Shown in pieces: positions 43,030 through 52,385 of a stretch of 64,000 nt of DNA (position 1 is its first letter; each line of letters starts with the position of its first letter). The stretch covers positions 1,178,001 to 1,242,000 of the forward strand of contig NZ_FUZA01000002.1 of NCBI RefSeq assembly GCF_900167945.1. The letters run 5' to 3'. A program made the position numbers and the translations under genes. The notes under the pieces were generated by a model. That model was not told the origin of the DNA. It did no database searches and worked only from the letters and a program-made list of their open reading frames with translations. The stretch comes from Dyadobacter psychrophilus (GTDB taxonomy: Bacteria > Bacteroidota > Bacteroidia > Cytophagales > Spirosomataceae).

Positions 43030-43764
43030 ATGACTAAAATCGGTATGACTATGACCGCGGTCCATTTTATCGAGCGTTTGCAAGCATTGTCCTCAGCGGA
43101 AGAAGCGGAGAAAATTTTGCGCTATTTCAAATCGGGCGACGGGCAGTACGGAGCGGGCGATAAATTCATTGGAGTGCGTATGGGACAGGTTTTTGAGCTG
43201 GCCAAAGAATTCATAGAAATGACACCTGATGAAATAGAAAGGTTACTCGAAAGCGACATTCATGAAGCCAGGGCAGGGGCAATGAGCATTATGGATAAGC
43301 AGGGCAGACATAAAAAGACGCCGGACAGCAGGAGAAAAGAATTATTTGATCTTTATATGCGCAGGTCCGACAGGATCAATAACTGGGATCTGGTGGACTT
43401 GGCAGCTCAATATGTTGTAGGTCGTTATCTGTTTGATAAACAAAGGGATATCATCTACAAACTGGCGGTTTCGGACAGTATGTGGGAGCGCAGGACAGCC
43501 ATTGTGAGCACTTCTTACTTTCTTAAAATGGGTGAAACGAAAGACACATTCAAGATAGCGGAAATTTTGGTGCACGACGATCAGGACTTGATACACAAGG
43601 CTGCCGGAGGCTGGATAAGGCAGGCCGGTAAAACAAACAAGTCCCGATTATTGGGATTTTTAGATCATTATGCGGCCGTTATGCCGCGCGTCATGCTTCG
43701 GTATGCCATTGAGCATTTGAATGAGGCGGAAAGAGCGCATTATCTGGGTTTAAAAAACCGGTAG
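43030..43764 (+). CDS. DNA alkylation repair protein (AlkD-like HEAT repeats)
   Basis: A 244-residue protein of the DNA alkylation repair family, DNA glycosylases that remove bulky or cationic alkyl bases using HEAT-like helices. The pattern KYFKSG-like RYFKSGDGQYGAGDKFIGVRMGQVFELAKEF, then LFDLYMRRSDRINNWDLVDLAAQYVVGRYLFDKQR and WERRTAIVSTSYFLKMGETKDTF, is clear. A frame start at TTG 43012 overlaps a -7-like box (AAACTTTG at 43007-43014), so ATG 43030 is better; ATGs at 43045 and 43051 are also possible. Confidence 0.85.
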   Translation: MTKIGMTMTAVHFIERLQALSSAEEAEKILRYFKSGDGQYGAGDKFIGVRMGQVFELAKEFIEMTPDEIERLLESDIHEARAGAMSIMDKQGRHKKTPDSRRKELFDLYMRRSDRINNWDLVDLAAQYVVGRYLFDKQRDIIYKLAVSDSMWERRTAIVSTSYFLKMGETKDTFKIAEILVHDDQDLIHKAAGGWIRQAGKTNKSRLLGFLDHYAAVMPRVMLRYAIEHLNEAERAHYLGLKNR

Positions 43765-43795
43765 GCGCATTATTCATGGATTTATATCAAAAAGC

Positions 43796-46700
43796 ATGCG
43801 ATTCTTTGATCCGATATTTTTTCTAAAAACGACATTATTTTTCCTATCCGGATTTGCCATGTTTTCCTGCGGACCCGACCTGCCCGAGGATGTGCAGCTC
43901 GCATACGAAGAATTGCCTGAAAAACTGGACTATAACCAGCACGTAAAACCCGTGTTATCCGATAAATGCTTCGCTTGCCACGGCCCGGATAAGGCAAAGC
44001 AAAAAGCAGGATTAAGGCTTGACATTCAAGAAGCTGCATATAGTGATCTTTCTGAAAATAAAGGAAAAGTCGCGATAGATCCGGGCGATCTCAGAAATAG
44101 CGAAGTCTTCCACCGCATTCTTTCCGGTGATCCCGAATATATGATGCCGACTCCGAGTTCGCATTTAAGCTTGAATGCAAAAGAGAAGGCAATTTTGATC
44201 AAATGGATCAAAGATGGCGCCGCATATAAGCCGCACTGGGCATTTGTAAAACCTGAAAAAACCGAAGTTCCCGAAGTTCAAAACGAGGGTTGGGTCAAAA
44301 ATCCGATCGACAATTTTATCCTTTCAAAACTGGAACAGGAGAAGCTCAAACCATCTGCCGAAGCCGGAAAAGAATTGTTACTGCGCAGGTTATCGCTTGA
44401 TTTGACAGGGTTGCCTCCCACAATACGCGAAATAGATGCTTTTTTGAATGATAAGTCGGCCAACGCCTATGAAAAGCAAGTTGACCGGCTCCTGAAATCA
44501 CCTCATTATGGTGAAAAAATGGCAGTCGATTGGCTGGATCTGGCGCGTTTTGCAGATTCGCATGGTTATACTGTGGACCGTCTGCGCGACATGTCGCCTT
44601 ACCGCGATTGGGTCATCGGGGCATTTAATCGGAACTTTCCGTATGACAAATTCCTGCACTGGCAGCTGGCAGGTGACCTGATGCCGAAACCAACAAAGGA
44701 TATGCTGATCGCAACGGCTTTCAATCGGAACCACCAGCAAAATATGGAAGGAGGGATTATTGAGGAGGAGTTTCAGACCGAATATGTGGTGGACAGAACA
44801 AACACTTTCGGTGATGCAATGCTCGGACTTTCAGTAGGCTGCGCCAAATGCCATGACCACAAATACGACCCGATTTCCCAAAAGAATTACTACGAGCTTT
44901 TCAGCTTTTTTAACAATGTAAAAGAAGCGGGGCAAATTTCCTGGGACGACGCGCTCCCTACGCCGACGCTCATGCTGCCAACGGATGAGCAGGAGAAAAT
45001 GCTCCGGTTTTTGAAAGCGCAGGAATTGGAAAAGCAAGAAGCGGTGAATCAGAGCGCCAAGAGTGATCATGCTGGTTTCGTAAATTGGTTGGGCAGTGCC
45101 AGTGTAAAAAGCTTAGCGGATGAGAAAATCCCGAAGGCAGGTCTGCAAGCACATTTTCCCTTTGATAAAAACACATTATCCGCTCAAAATTTATCCAATA
45201 ATATTAACCCGAAGCAGACGGGAATAATGAAACGAGAATCGGGCATGACGGGGGACAAGCCCGTTTTTGCAAGTCACGGAGACGGTTATGCGATGCGTTT
45301 TGACGGCGACGTTTTTTTGGACTTGAATCAAATTGGTGTTTTTAGAAGATCAGAACCTTTCAGCATTGGAATTTGGGTGAATGTGCCCAAGGAAATGAAG
45401 GAAGGGGTGATTTTGCACAAGAGCCAGGCAGAGCGGCTTTACAACTTTCGCGGCTATCATCTATATCTGAAAAACAATAAGTTGGAATTGAATATGGCGC
45501 ACACCGCACCTTCCAATGCCATTACAAAAATTTCGAAAGCTGCCGTGCCGAGGAATAAATGGATCCAGTTAACAATCACTTATGACGGATCTTCAAAAGC
45601 AGCTGGCTTCAAACTATTCCTGGATGGAGCTGAAATGGCAATGGAAACGGAGACGGATCAATTGACAAAAGATATTTTGTTCAAATCCAAAGTGCAACCG
45701 GGCTTGCAAATAGGCGCGTGGTGGCGTGGAAATGGCCTTAAAGATGGTCTCGCTGATGACATTACAGTGTATAATCGTGCTTTAACACCTTTTGAAATAG
45801 AAGTTCTGGCCGGAAAAAAAGACTGGAAATCGATCGTTTCTGGCGAGAAAGCCGCACTGTCGGACAAGCAGCGGAATTTGCTGAAAGAATATTATTTATC
45901 CGCTGTTTCCCAGCCGGTTATCAATGCAAAAAGCGAGCTGCGCAAAATTCGGACAGCATTGGCCGACTCGTCGGAAAACATCCGGGAACTGATGGTCATG
46001 CAGGAAATGCCGAAACGGAAAAAGGCGCATGTATTGCTTCGGGGGAACTATGATTCGTTCGGAGAAGAGGTTTTTCCCAACACACCCAAATCCATATTAG
46101 CATTTCCTGAAAATCTTCCCAAAAACAGATTCGGGCTGGCGCAATGGCTCACGAGTAAGGATAACCCGCTGACTGCAAGGGTTGCAGTGAATCGGTTCTG
46201 GCAAAATTTCTTCGGCACCGGACTGGTTAAAACCACGGAAGACTTTGGTAATCAAGGGGAAATGCCCAGTCATCTGGACTTGCTGGATTGGCTTGCGATT
46301 GGTTTCCAGGAATCGGGGTGGGATGTGAAAAAGCTTAACAAGCTCATTGTTATGTCGGCTACTTACCGGCAGCGGTCGGATGCTTCCAGGGAGGTTCGGG
46401 AAAAAGATCCTGAAAACCGGTTGTTGTCGCACAGCCCGGCTAACAGGCTTACGGCTGAAATGCTTAGAGATAATGCATTGGCTGCAAGCGGATTGATCAA
46501 TAAAAAGATTGGTGGTAAGAGCGTAAAGCCGTATCAGCCCGACGGACTTTGGGAAATCAATAATACAACTTATCAGCGTGATTCAGGCGAAGCGGTTTAC
46601 CGAAGGAGCCTTTACGTAATCACGAAAAGGTCCGTCCCCAACCCAACGCTCGCGACATTTGACGCAACCTCCCGAAGTTTCTGCGTGGTAAGGCGACAAA

Positions 46701-47050
46701 AAACCAACACGCCGCTGCAAGCGCTGGTCACATTGAATGATCCGACATTTAATGAAGCTATGAAAGTGATGGGCCAGCAGATGGTAATGGGTAGTGCTGT
46801 AAATGAGGCGATTATAACAACTTATCGCAAACTGACAGGCCGAAAACCGTCTGCCAGGGAGGTCGTTTTGTTGTTGGAATTACAAAAAAACCAGCTTGAA
46901 AAATTCAGGAAGGATCCCAAAAAGGCGGCTGGCTGGCTTGCTGAGGGGCAATATGTTATTGATAAAAAAACGGACGTTGCGCAAATAGCAGCTAACGCAG
47001 TCGTTGCAAGCACAATTTTGAATTCGGATGCAGCTTTAACCAAGCGATGA
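43796..47050 (+). CDS. Planctomycete-type cytochrome C/DUF1549/DUF1553 lipoprotein with LamG insert
   Basis: A 1084-residue lipoprotein (lipobox Cys25) in the order PSCyt1, PSCyt2, LamG, PSD1. PSCyt1 has heme motif CFACH (58-62) and LDYNQHVKPVLSDKCFACHGPD. DUF1549/PSCyt2 follows: NPIDNFILSKLEQEKLKPS, RRLSLDLTGLPPT, YGEKMAVDWLDLARFADSHGY. A LamG-like domain (about 440-660) is inserted (YAMRFDGDVFLDL, WIQLTITYDGSS, GLADDITVYNRALTPFEI). The DUF1553 end has PLTARVAVNRFWQNFFGTGLV and RRSLYVITKRSVPNPTLATFDATSRSFCVVRRQKTNTPLQALVTLNDPTF. It pairs with the DUF1501 gene 3 bp downstream. Confidence 0.92.
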   Translation: MRFFDPIFFLKTTLFFLSGFAMFSCGPDLPEDVQLAYEELPEKLDYNQHVKPVLSDKCFACHGPDKAKQKAGLRLDIQEAAYSDLSENKGKVAIDPGDLRNSEVFHRILSGDPEYMMPTPSSHLSLNAKEKAILIKWIKDGAAYKPHWAFVKPEKTEVPEVQNEGWVKNPIDNFILSKLEQEKLKPSAEAGKELLLRRLSLDLTGLPPTIREIDAFLNDKSANAYEKQVDRLLKSPHYGEKMAVDWLDLARFADSHGYTVDRLRDMSPYRDWVIGAFNRNFPYDKFLHWQLAGDLMPKPTKDMLIATAFNRNHQQNMEGGIIEEEFQTEYVVDRTNTFGDAMLGLSVGCAKCHDHKYDPISQKNYYELFSFFNNVKEAGQISWDDALPTPTLMLPTDEQEKMLRFLKAQELEKQEAVNQSAKSDHAGFVNWLGSASVKSLADEKIPKAGLQAHFPFDKNTLSAQNLSNNINPKQTGIMKRESGMTGDKPVFASHGDGYAMRFDGDVFLDLNQIGVFRRSEPFSIGIWVNVPKEMKEGVILHKSQAERLYNFRGYHLYLKNNKLELNMAHTAPSNAITKISKAAVPRNKWIQLTITYDGSSKAAGFKLFLDGAEMAMETETDQLTKDILFKSKVQPGLQIGAWWRGNGLKDGLADDITVYNRALTPFEIEVLAGKKDWKSIVSGEKAALSDKQRNLLKEYYLSAVSQPVINAKSELRKIRTALADSSENIRELMVMQEMPKRKKAHVLLRGNYDSFGEEVFPNTPKSILAFPENLPKNRFGLAQWLTSKDNPLTARVAVNRFWQNFFGTGLVKTTEDFGNQGEMPSHLDLLDWLAIGFQESGWDVKKLNKLIVMSATYRQRSDASREVREKDPENRLLSHSPANRLTAEMLRDNALAASGLINKKIGGKSVKPYQPDGLWEINNTTYQRDSGEAVYRRSLYVITKRSVPNPTLATFDATSRSFCVVRRQKTNTPLQALVTLNDPTFNEAMKVMGQQMVMGSAVNEAIITTYRKLTGRKPSAREVVLLLELQKNQLEKFRKDPKKAAGWLAEGQYVIDKKTDVAQIAANAVVASTILNSDAALTKR

Positions 47051-47053
47051 ACC

Positions 47054-48568
47054 ATGGAAAATCATCATGAAGAACCTTTCAGGATCAACAGCCCTGAATT
47101 TGACATACTAAATAAAAAGCTGGAAAGGCGGAATTTCCTGGTTAAAACCTCACTTGGGCTTGGTGCATTGGCTATGGGGTCATTGTTTGGCGCGCAAAAA
47201 CTTTTTGGTTCCGGTGCAGCTACACCACCGGAAGGCGCTTCGACTTTGGAAGAAAAAGTTTTGAAAGCATTGCCGCACATTGCTCCCAAAGCGAAAAGAG
47301 TGGTTTACCTTTTCATGGCGGGCGGTCCCTCACAGTTTGAAACTTTCGATTACAAGCCTAAACTCGTTAATATGGCGGGACAGAACCTGCCGGATTCGGT
47401 TCGTAAGGGCCAGCGATTGACGGGCATGAGCGCAAACCAGAGTTCGCTGCCGGTGGTTCCATCGATTTACGGTTTTAACCAGCACGGAAAAAGCGGGACG
47501 TGGGTGAGCGAATTAATGCCTTACACGGCCAAGGTCGTGGATGAGCTATGCATGATCAAATCGATTTATTCTGAGGCGATTAACCATGATCCGGCGATCA
47601 CATTCTTCCAAACAGGCAACCAGTTGCCCGGCAGGCCATCGATTGGTTCCTGGGTTAGTTATGGTCTTGGAACCGACAATCAGAATTTGCCCTCGTTCAT
47701 TGTTTTGGTTTCCAAAAACGGTTCGAAAGACCAGCCCTTATATGCCAGACTTTGGGGAAATGGCTTTTTGCCGTCCAAACATCAGGGCGTTCAGTTCAGG
47801 TCTGGGAAAGATCCGGTGCTTTTTTTGAATAATCCAGAAGGATACGACGGCGCGGACAGGAAGGAAATGCTGGATTATCTGGCAAAATTGAATCAACTTC
47901 AGAATGAGCCTTATGGCGATCCCGAAGTGGATGCGCGCATTGCGCAATATGAAATGGCCTTTCGTATGCAAACGTCCGTGCCCGAAGTAATGGATACGGC
48001 TGACGAACCCGACGAAGTTTTTGAGCTGTATGGTCCCGACAGCCGCGATTCCGGGACTTATGCGGCCAACTGCATTCTGGCACGTAAACTTTTGGAGAAA
48101 GACGTGAAGTTTGTACAGCTCTATCATCAGGGTTGGGATAACCACGGCGGACTACCAAAAGGCATTGCACATCAATGTAAAAATACAGATCAGGCCACGG
48201 CTGCATTGATTATGGATTTGAAACGCAGAGGGCTTTTGGACGACACGCTTGTGGTTTGGGGAGGCGAATTTGGCCGGACAGTTTATTCACAAGGCAAGCT
48301 CACCGCAGATGATTATGGCCGCGATCATCATCCGCGATGTTTCACTATGTGGATGGCCGGGGCGGGAGTAAAGCCGGGAATCAGCTTTGGTGAAACAGAT
48401 GATTTTAGTTACAACATTGTCAAAGATCCGGTGCATGTGCACGATTTTCAGGCAACATTAATGCACTTGATGGGCGTTGATCATGAGCAACTGACTTATA
48501 AATTCCAGGGAAGAAGGTTCAGGCTGACGGATGTGCACGGCAATGTTGTAAAGAGCATTCTGACTTAA
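47054..48568 (+). CDS. DUF1501 (sulfatase-like) protein, Tat-exported
   Basis: A 504-residue protein partner of DUF1553 proteins. A twin-arginine signal (LERRNFLVKTSLGLGALAMG, residues 24-43) points to folded export. The alkaline-phosphatase-like fold shows in VYLFMAGGPSQFETFDYKPKL, LYHQGWDNHG, LVVWGGEFGRTVYSQG and DYGRDHHPRCFTMWMAGAGVKPG with metal-ligand-like Asp/His. Such pairs are best known in Planctomycetes and Verrucomicrobia and are thought to act in sulfated or other glycan breakdown, with an unproven reaction. It starts 3 bp after the previous stop. Confidence 0.92.
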   Translation: MENHHEEPFRINSPEFDILNKKLERRNFLVKTSLGLGALAMGSLFGAQKLFGSGAATPPEGASTLEEKVLKALPHIAPKAKRVVYLFMAGGPSQFETFDYKPKLVNMAGQNLPDSVRKGQRLTGMSANQSSLPVVPSIYGFNQHGKSGTWVSELMPYTAKVVDELCMIKSIYSEAINHDPAITFFQTGNQLPGRPSIGSWVSYGLGTDNQNLPSFIVLVSKNGSKDQPLYARLWGNGFLPSKHQGVQFRSGKDPVLFLNNPEGYDGADRKEMLDYLAKLNQLQNEPYGDPEVDARIAQYEMAFRMQTSVPEVMDTADEPDEVFELYGPDSRDSGTYAANCILARKLLEKDVKFVQLYHQGWDNHGGLPKGIAHQCKNTDQATAALIMDLKRRGLLDDTLVVWGGEFGRTVYSQGKLTADDYGRDHHPRCFTMWMAGAGVKPGISFGETDDFSYNIVKDPVHVHDFQATLMHLMGVDHEQLTYKFQGRRFRLTDVHGNVVKSILT

Positions 48569-48616
48569 CGAATGTTGGATGCAACCGTTTTCGGGGAATT
48601 TGTGTCAGCAATAATG

Positions 48617-49105
48617 ATGAATAAACTGAGCTTTTTTCTAATTATGATCGCTGCACAGCTGTTGGGTTGTAAGACTTCTGAGTCGACGCTCAGTGTTCAA
48701 AATGTGAGAAATTACGATCCGAATGCTGCTAACCAGATTTTGTTCCTGGATTTCAAGATCATTAAGCGAGATGGAAAAACGGAGACGGTTGAGCTGGTCA
48801 ATGCGGTTTCAGGAAGCGGAAAGCTGAAAAATATGGCGGCGCCGGTTCATAGTCCTTACCAGATAAGCGTGATTCAGCGCTATTCCATTAGTCACATGGA
48901 AATTCCAATGATTTTTGAGCATCCGCTTTATAAATCTGTTGAGGTTGCAAGCCAGGATGGGAAGCTTAGCAAGCAGGATTTGCATGCGAAGGAAGGCATT
49001 CTTTCTGTCCGCATTCAAAAAGATATCGGGTTGGAAAAAATTGAATTACGCAGCCTTACGCCGGAAAAGGGAGATGTTAAAATTTACACACTAAACCTAA
49101 AATAG
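48617..49105 (+). CDS. Small lipoprotein of unknown function
   Basis: A 162-residue lipoprotein: the lipobox in MIAAQLLGC gives an acylated Cys. The mature part is beta-rich (QILFLDFKIIKRDGKTETVELVNAVSGSGKLK; YSISHMEIPMIFEHPLYKSVEV). No family is recognised. The frame is open to an ATG at 48572; 48614 and 48617 are adjacent ATGs that directly precede the signal sequence. It is in the DUF1501-to-peptidase run, ending 0 bp before the M64 peptidase start, so the two are tightly linked. Confidence 0.65.
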   Translation: MNKLSFFLIMIAAQLLGCKTSESTLSVQNVRNYDPNAANQILFLDFKIIKRDGKTETVELVNAVSGSGKLKNMAAPVHSPYQISVIQRYSISHMEIPMIFEHPLYKSVEVASQDGKLSKQDLHAKEGILSVRIQKDIGLEKIELRSLTPEKGDVKIYTLNLK

Positions 49106-50920
49106 ATGGCCAGAATTTTTACCCTCGCACTTCTTTTAATCTCTTATTCCAATTGCTTTTCTCAGAGTTTCAAGGTTGATACCATTTATAAGCATGGTTC
49201 GATCGATAACCGGGTCAATGTTGTTATTTTGGGAGATGGTTTCACGCAGGCCGAGCTTCCCAGATTTACCGAAGAGGCAAGAAAATTTGCCGATTTCTTC
49301 CTTGACTATGCGCCCTATAATGTTTATCGCAACTATTTCAACTTTTTCTCCATTGCTACGCCTTCCAAGGAAAGTGGCGTGACCAATCCCGGAAATGCGC
49401 CCGACGCTTATCCCGACCAGCCTGTTGGTAAAAAAGACACTTATTATGGCGCCAGTTTTGGCGAGTACATTCACCGGCTGGTGGTTGTACAGAATTATCA
49501 GAGATTAACCGATGTGCTGGCTTATAATTTCCCGGTGGCTGATCTGGTGGTAATGCTGGTTAATACGCCTTTTTACGGTGGCTCCGGCGGCGGAATTGCG
49601 GTTCATACATTGCATTCAACTGCCAACACCATCGGGGTGCATGAAATTGGACATACGTTTTCGTTTTTGAATGACGAATACTGGGCGGGGCCGCAATACG
49701 GCTGGGAAGCCGCGAATATGACCGCTATAAATGATCCGGCTAATGTGAAATGGAAAAACTGGCTTAATGAAACCAACATTGGCATATACCCGCATGGGGA
49801 CGGAGATGCTGCAAAGTGGTTTAAGCCAACACATGCCAATTGCCTGATGGAATATCTTGATCGCCCGTTCTGTGCAGTGTGCAAGGAAGCAACAGCCGAG
49901 CGGATCCTGCAAGTTGTAAATCCGATAGAGCGGGCATTTCCGGAAATCACGAAGGAAATTGTACTGGAAGGAGAGCCCCAAACATTCAAGCTTGAACTCG
50001 TCGAACCAGAGCCAAACAGCTTGAAAGTAGAATGGCTGCTGGATGGGAAATTGATAAAAACTGGAAGTGAAATCAGCTTGTCTGAGGCTGATATGCAGGG
50101 AAACACCGGCGAACTAATCGCTTCTGTTTTTGATTCAACGCTTTTGAGCAGACGGGAAGACAGGGAAGAACAGCGGACCAAGAACATTCAGTGGACATTG
50201 GCCAAAAGTAATGCGCCGCAGGTTTTCAGATTAAAAGTGTCCGATTCGGGCATTTGTCCCGGTGAATTTAGTGTGATCAGTGCGTCGGGTTGCAAGGGAA
50301 ATGTAAGCTGGTCAACGGGAGAAAGCGGTTTGTCGGTTAATGTTGGCCCAAAAGAAACTACCACTTATTCCGCAACATGCAAAACTGCCGGACTGCCTGA
50401 CTCAACGTTAAAAACCCAGATCATTGTTTTTGAACAGCCGGAGGCGACCGCTACGAATACAGGGCCGTATTTTGAGAAGGCGACCATTGAGATTGCGGCC
50501 AGCGGCGGTTCGCAATATTTTTGGACAGGGCCAAATGATTACTTATCGCAAGTGCAGGTTTCACTGATTGAAAATGCAACCGTGGCGAATGCTGGCACTT
50601 ATGAAGTAAGGGTTGTTGATTTAAATGGTTGTTCAGACACGGCCACAACGGAAGTTAAAGTGGATCCGATTCTGGCTGTCGAGAATCCGTCCAGCGCGCT
50701 GGTGCAGGTTTCGCCTAATCCCGCAAAAGGCTTCGTGAAAGTGACAACGAAACTTACCGGGAAGTCAATTTTTACATTGTTTGATATCACCGGCAAAAAA
50801 GTGCTGAATAAAGACTTTGAGCAGCATATTGAAATGGATCTTCACAAAACCGCGGGACTGTATTTGTATCGGTTCAGCAATGGTGGTAAGGAAGTCACCG
50901 GAAAGTTGCTGATTGAGTGA
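49106..50920 (+). CDS. M64 family (IgA-peptidase-like) metallopeptidase with T9SS sorting tail
   Basis: A 604-residue secreted protease. The signal peptide (MARIFTLALLLISYSNCFS) precedes the M64 domain: NVVILGDGFTQAELPRF, YNVYRNYFNFFSIATPSKESGV, and the zinc motif HEIGH (His179, His183) in GVHEIGHTFSFLNDEY. After the catalytic domain comes a beta-rich region with PKD-like segments, then a Por-type sorting domain (VQVSPNPAKGFVKV...GLYLYRFSNGGKEVTGKLLIE) that sends it out through type IX secretion. It directly follows the lipoprotein gene. Confidence 0.9.
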   Translation: MARIFTLALLLISYSNCFSQSFKVDTIYKHGSIDNRVNVVILGDGFTQAELPRFTEEARKFADFFLDYAPYNVYRNYFNFFSIATPSKESGVTNPGNAPDAYPDQPVGKKDTYYGASFGEYIHRLVVVQNYQRLTDVLAYNFPVADLVVMLVNTPFYGGSGGGIAVHTLHSTANTIGVHEIGHTFSFLNDEYWAGPQYGWEAANMTAINDPANVKWKNWLNETNIGIYPHGDGDAAKWFKPTHANCLMEYLDRPFCAVCKEATAERILQVVNPIERAFPEITKEIVLEGEPQTFKLELVEPEPNSLKVEWLLDGKLIKTGSEISLSEADMQGNTGELIASVFDSTLLSRREDREEQRTKNIQWTLAKSNAPQVFRLKVSDSGICPGEFSVISASGCKGNVSWSTGESGLSVNVGPKETTTYSATCKTAGLPDSTLKTQIIVFEQPEATATNTGPYFEKATIEIAASGGSQYFWTGPNDYLSQVQVSLIENATVANAGTYEVRVVDLNGCSDTATTEVKVDPILAVENPSSALVQVSPNPAKGFVKVTTKLTGKSIFTLFDITGKKVLNKDFEQHIEMDLHKTAGLYLYRFSNGGKEVTGKLLIE

Positions 50921-50930
50921 GGCTTAAATC

Positions 50931-50982
50931 CTTGTCACATTGAGCGTACCGCCCGGCGGCCCGGTACGCTCAATGTGACAAG
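50931..50982. terminator. Long perfect hairpin between the peptidase and ParA-partner genes
   Basis: Arms at 50931-50951 and 50962-50982 are perfectly complementary over 21 bp around a GC-rich 10-nt loop. The arm starts CTTGTCACATTGAGCG. It lies between converging genes and so can end transcription of both, though no T-run follows. It resembles the palindrome at 52282-52351 (shared CTTGTCA-N3-TGAGCG). Confidence 0.6.
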
Positions 50983-50994
50983 CACAAGTGCTTG

Positions 50995-51297
50995 CTATTC
51001 ACTAACAGATTTCGGCTTGCGTCCTACTTTCGTGCGGTTCCGGATCTTATCTGGTCTTGGGCGAATTTCTTTATCTTGGAAATAGAGTTTCAGGGATTCG
51101 AGAATGATGTCCTTTTGCGTGAGACCTTCCCAGTAACCGTAATCTTTCATGTTTTCCATTAAAATGTAATCACAATCAAAAGTTACTTTCGTAGGCGCTC
51201 CGTCGGCCACCTCGTTAGGTTTGTTGTTTTCAAGCTCCTCCTGAATGTCAGCAACCAGCGGAAGCGGCGCAAACTCAAATTTCCTTTCCTTAGCCAT
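50995..51297 (-). CDS. Small ParA-partner protein, possibly DNA-binding
   Basis: A 100-residue protein with no signal or membrane segment. It is highly charged, with a basic C-terminus (RPDKIRNRTKVGRKPKSVSE) and an acidic N-terminus. The layout suggests a small DNA-binding adaptor of ParA, comparable to ribbon-helix-helix ParB-like partners, but I cannot see the fold with certainty. It begins 4 bp after the ParA gene, so the pair is an operon. Confidence 0.6.
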   Translation of the reverse strand: MAKERKFEFAPLPLVADIQEELENNKPNEVADGAPTKVTFDCDYILMENMKDYGYWEGLTQKDIILESLKLYFQDKEIRPRPDKIRNRTKVGRKPKSVSE

Positions 51298-51301
51298 TGT
51301 G

Positions 51302-52066
51302 TCAGTTATTGATTCGTTCTAAAATTTCTCTTGTCAGTTTATAATAGTCTTCGGCGCCATTGCTGCTGGGCGCGTAATCAAATATCGTTGTTCCGTTTGC
51401 CTGCGCTTCGGAAAGCGCGACATTGTCTCGGATATAGGACGCCATGAATACATCGCCCAATTGTTCTTTGGTAGCGCTGATCAGTTCATGGCTGATCTTC
51501 TTTCTTATCTTCGGGTTGTATCTTGTTGCAAAAACACCGCCCAGGTTTGTACTCGGACTAATTTTCTTGATCTCGGCAGAATACACCAAAAAATTGCGAA
51601 GACCTTCGTAACTCAAAAACTCAGCCTGCAACGGAACATAATACTGGTGGCATGAAACTAAGGCCAACCGCGTGTTTCCATATAAAGCAGGCGGACAGTC
51701 GATAATCACAAAATCGTAGCGGTCCTTTACTTTTTCCAACGCAATTTTCAGGTTGAAAGGGAAGATAGGAGCCGCCTTGATCGTGTCTTCACGGTGTATC
51801 AGTTCTGCCGATCCCGGCAACACATCAATATCCCCAACGCGCCTGACGATCTCATCAAATTCATATTCGCCGGTGATAAACGAGCCGCTGTCTTTTTTAA
51901 GTCCGGCGTGTTGAATGCCGAAACTTTTGGTAAGACTAGCCTGCGCATCCAGATCAATTACCAACACTCTTGCATTGGCAAATTTGCTGAGACCGGCAGC
52001 AATACTTTGAGCCGAAGTGGTCTTTCCCACACCGCCTTTGTTGTTGACAATACTAATGATTTTCAT
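51302..52066 (-). CDS. parA-like: ParA/Soj family ATPase
   Basis: A 254-residue deviant-Walker ATPase. The motif VNNKGGVGKTTSAQSIAAGL (Walker A lysine pair at 10 and 15) and VLVIDLDAQASLTKSFGIQ, then DFVIIDCPPALYG, are clear. Size fits the short ParA of plasmids and integrated elements rather than the chromosomal Soj with a long N-terminus. No classical ParB follows; a 100-residue partner does. It may position cellular cargo or segregate a plasmid-like region. Palindromes flank the pair. Confidence 0.88.
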   Translation of the reverse strand: MKIISIVNNKGGVGKTTSAQSIAAGLSKFANARVLVIDLDAQASLTKSFGIQHAGLKKDSGSFITGEYEFDEIVRRVGDIDVLPGSAELIHREDTIKAAPIFPFNLKIALEKVKDRYDFVIIDCPPALYGNTRLALVSCHQYYVPLQAEFLSYEGLRNFLVYSAEIKKISPSTNLGGVFATRYNPKIRKKISHELISATKEQLGDVFMASYIRDNVALSEAQANGTTIFDYAPSSNGAEDYYKLTREILERINN

Positions 52067-52385
52067 TTAAAAGTATTATAAGTATAAAAAGATAATAGTT
52101 TATTTCAAGTCTGATATGTAAATAAACATAAAATAATTTTATCCCTAATCCTTATAAATAGAAAGTCTCAAAAGTTTTTTGCTTTGTAAATGTATCGATC
52201 TTTTTAAAAGAATAATAAGTATTAAATGAATTTATTTTTTGTTTTTATTTAACATACTTAATACCACAACGTTACAAGCCTTGTCAGCCTGAGCGGAGTC
52301 GAAGGCGCGCTACTCCTTGGTAACGCGCCTCCGACTCCGCTCAGGCTGACAGGGGATGTGGCTTATTGCTAATAGTGCTTATTCC
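52067..52385. other. Intergenic region upstream of parA
   Basis: This stretch holds a very AT-rich leader (about 52075-52265), which must contain the parA promoter, and a long imperfect palindrome at 52282-52351 next to the MFS gene end. No gene is seen. Confidence 0.5.
52282..52351. repeat. Long palindrome of a dispersed Bacteroidota type
   Basis: Arms 52282-52309 and 52324-52351 pair over 28 bp with one mismatch around a 14-nt loop. The arm contains CAGCCTGAGCGGAGTCGAAGG, a word I know as common in dispersed palindromes of Bacteroidota and others. It also lies just past the MFS stop on the minus strand and could act as its terminator. Confidence 0.65.

Noticed and set aside
48572..48616. 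A longer N-terminus for the small lipoprotein from the ATG at 48572
   Set aside because: It would put 15 non-hydrophobic residues before a clear lipoprotein signal, so the ATG at 48614/48617 is preferred.
51302..52066. An integrated plasmid or phage carrying ParA
   Set aside because: No replication, integrase or conjugation genes adjoin it, so only a chromosomal, plasmid-like ParA is claimed.
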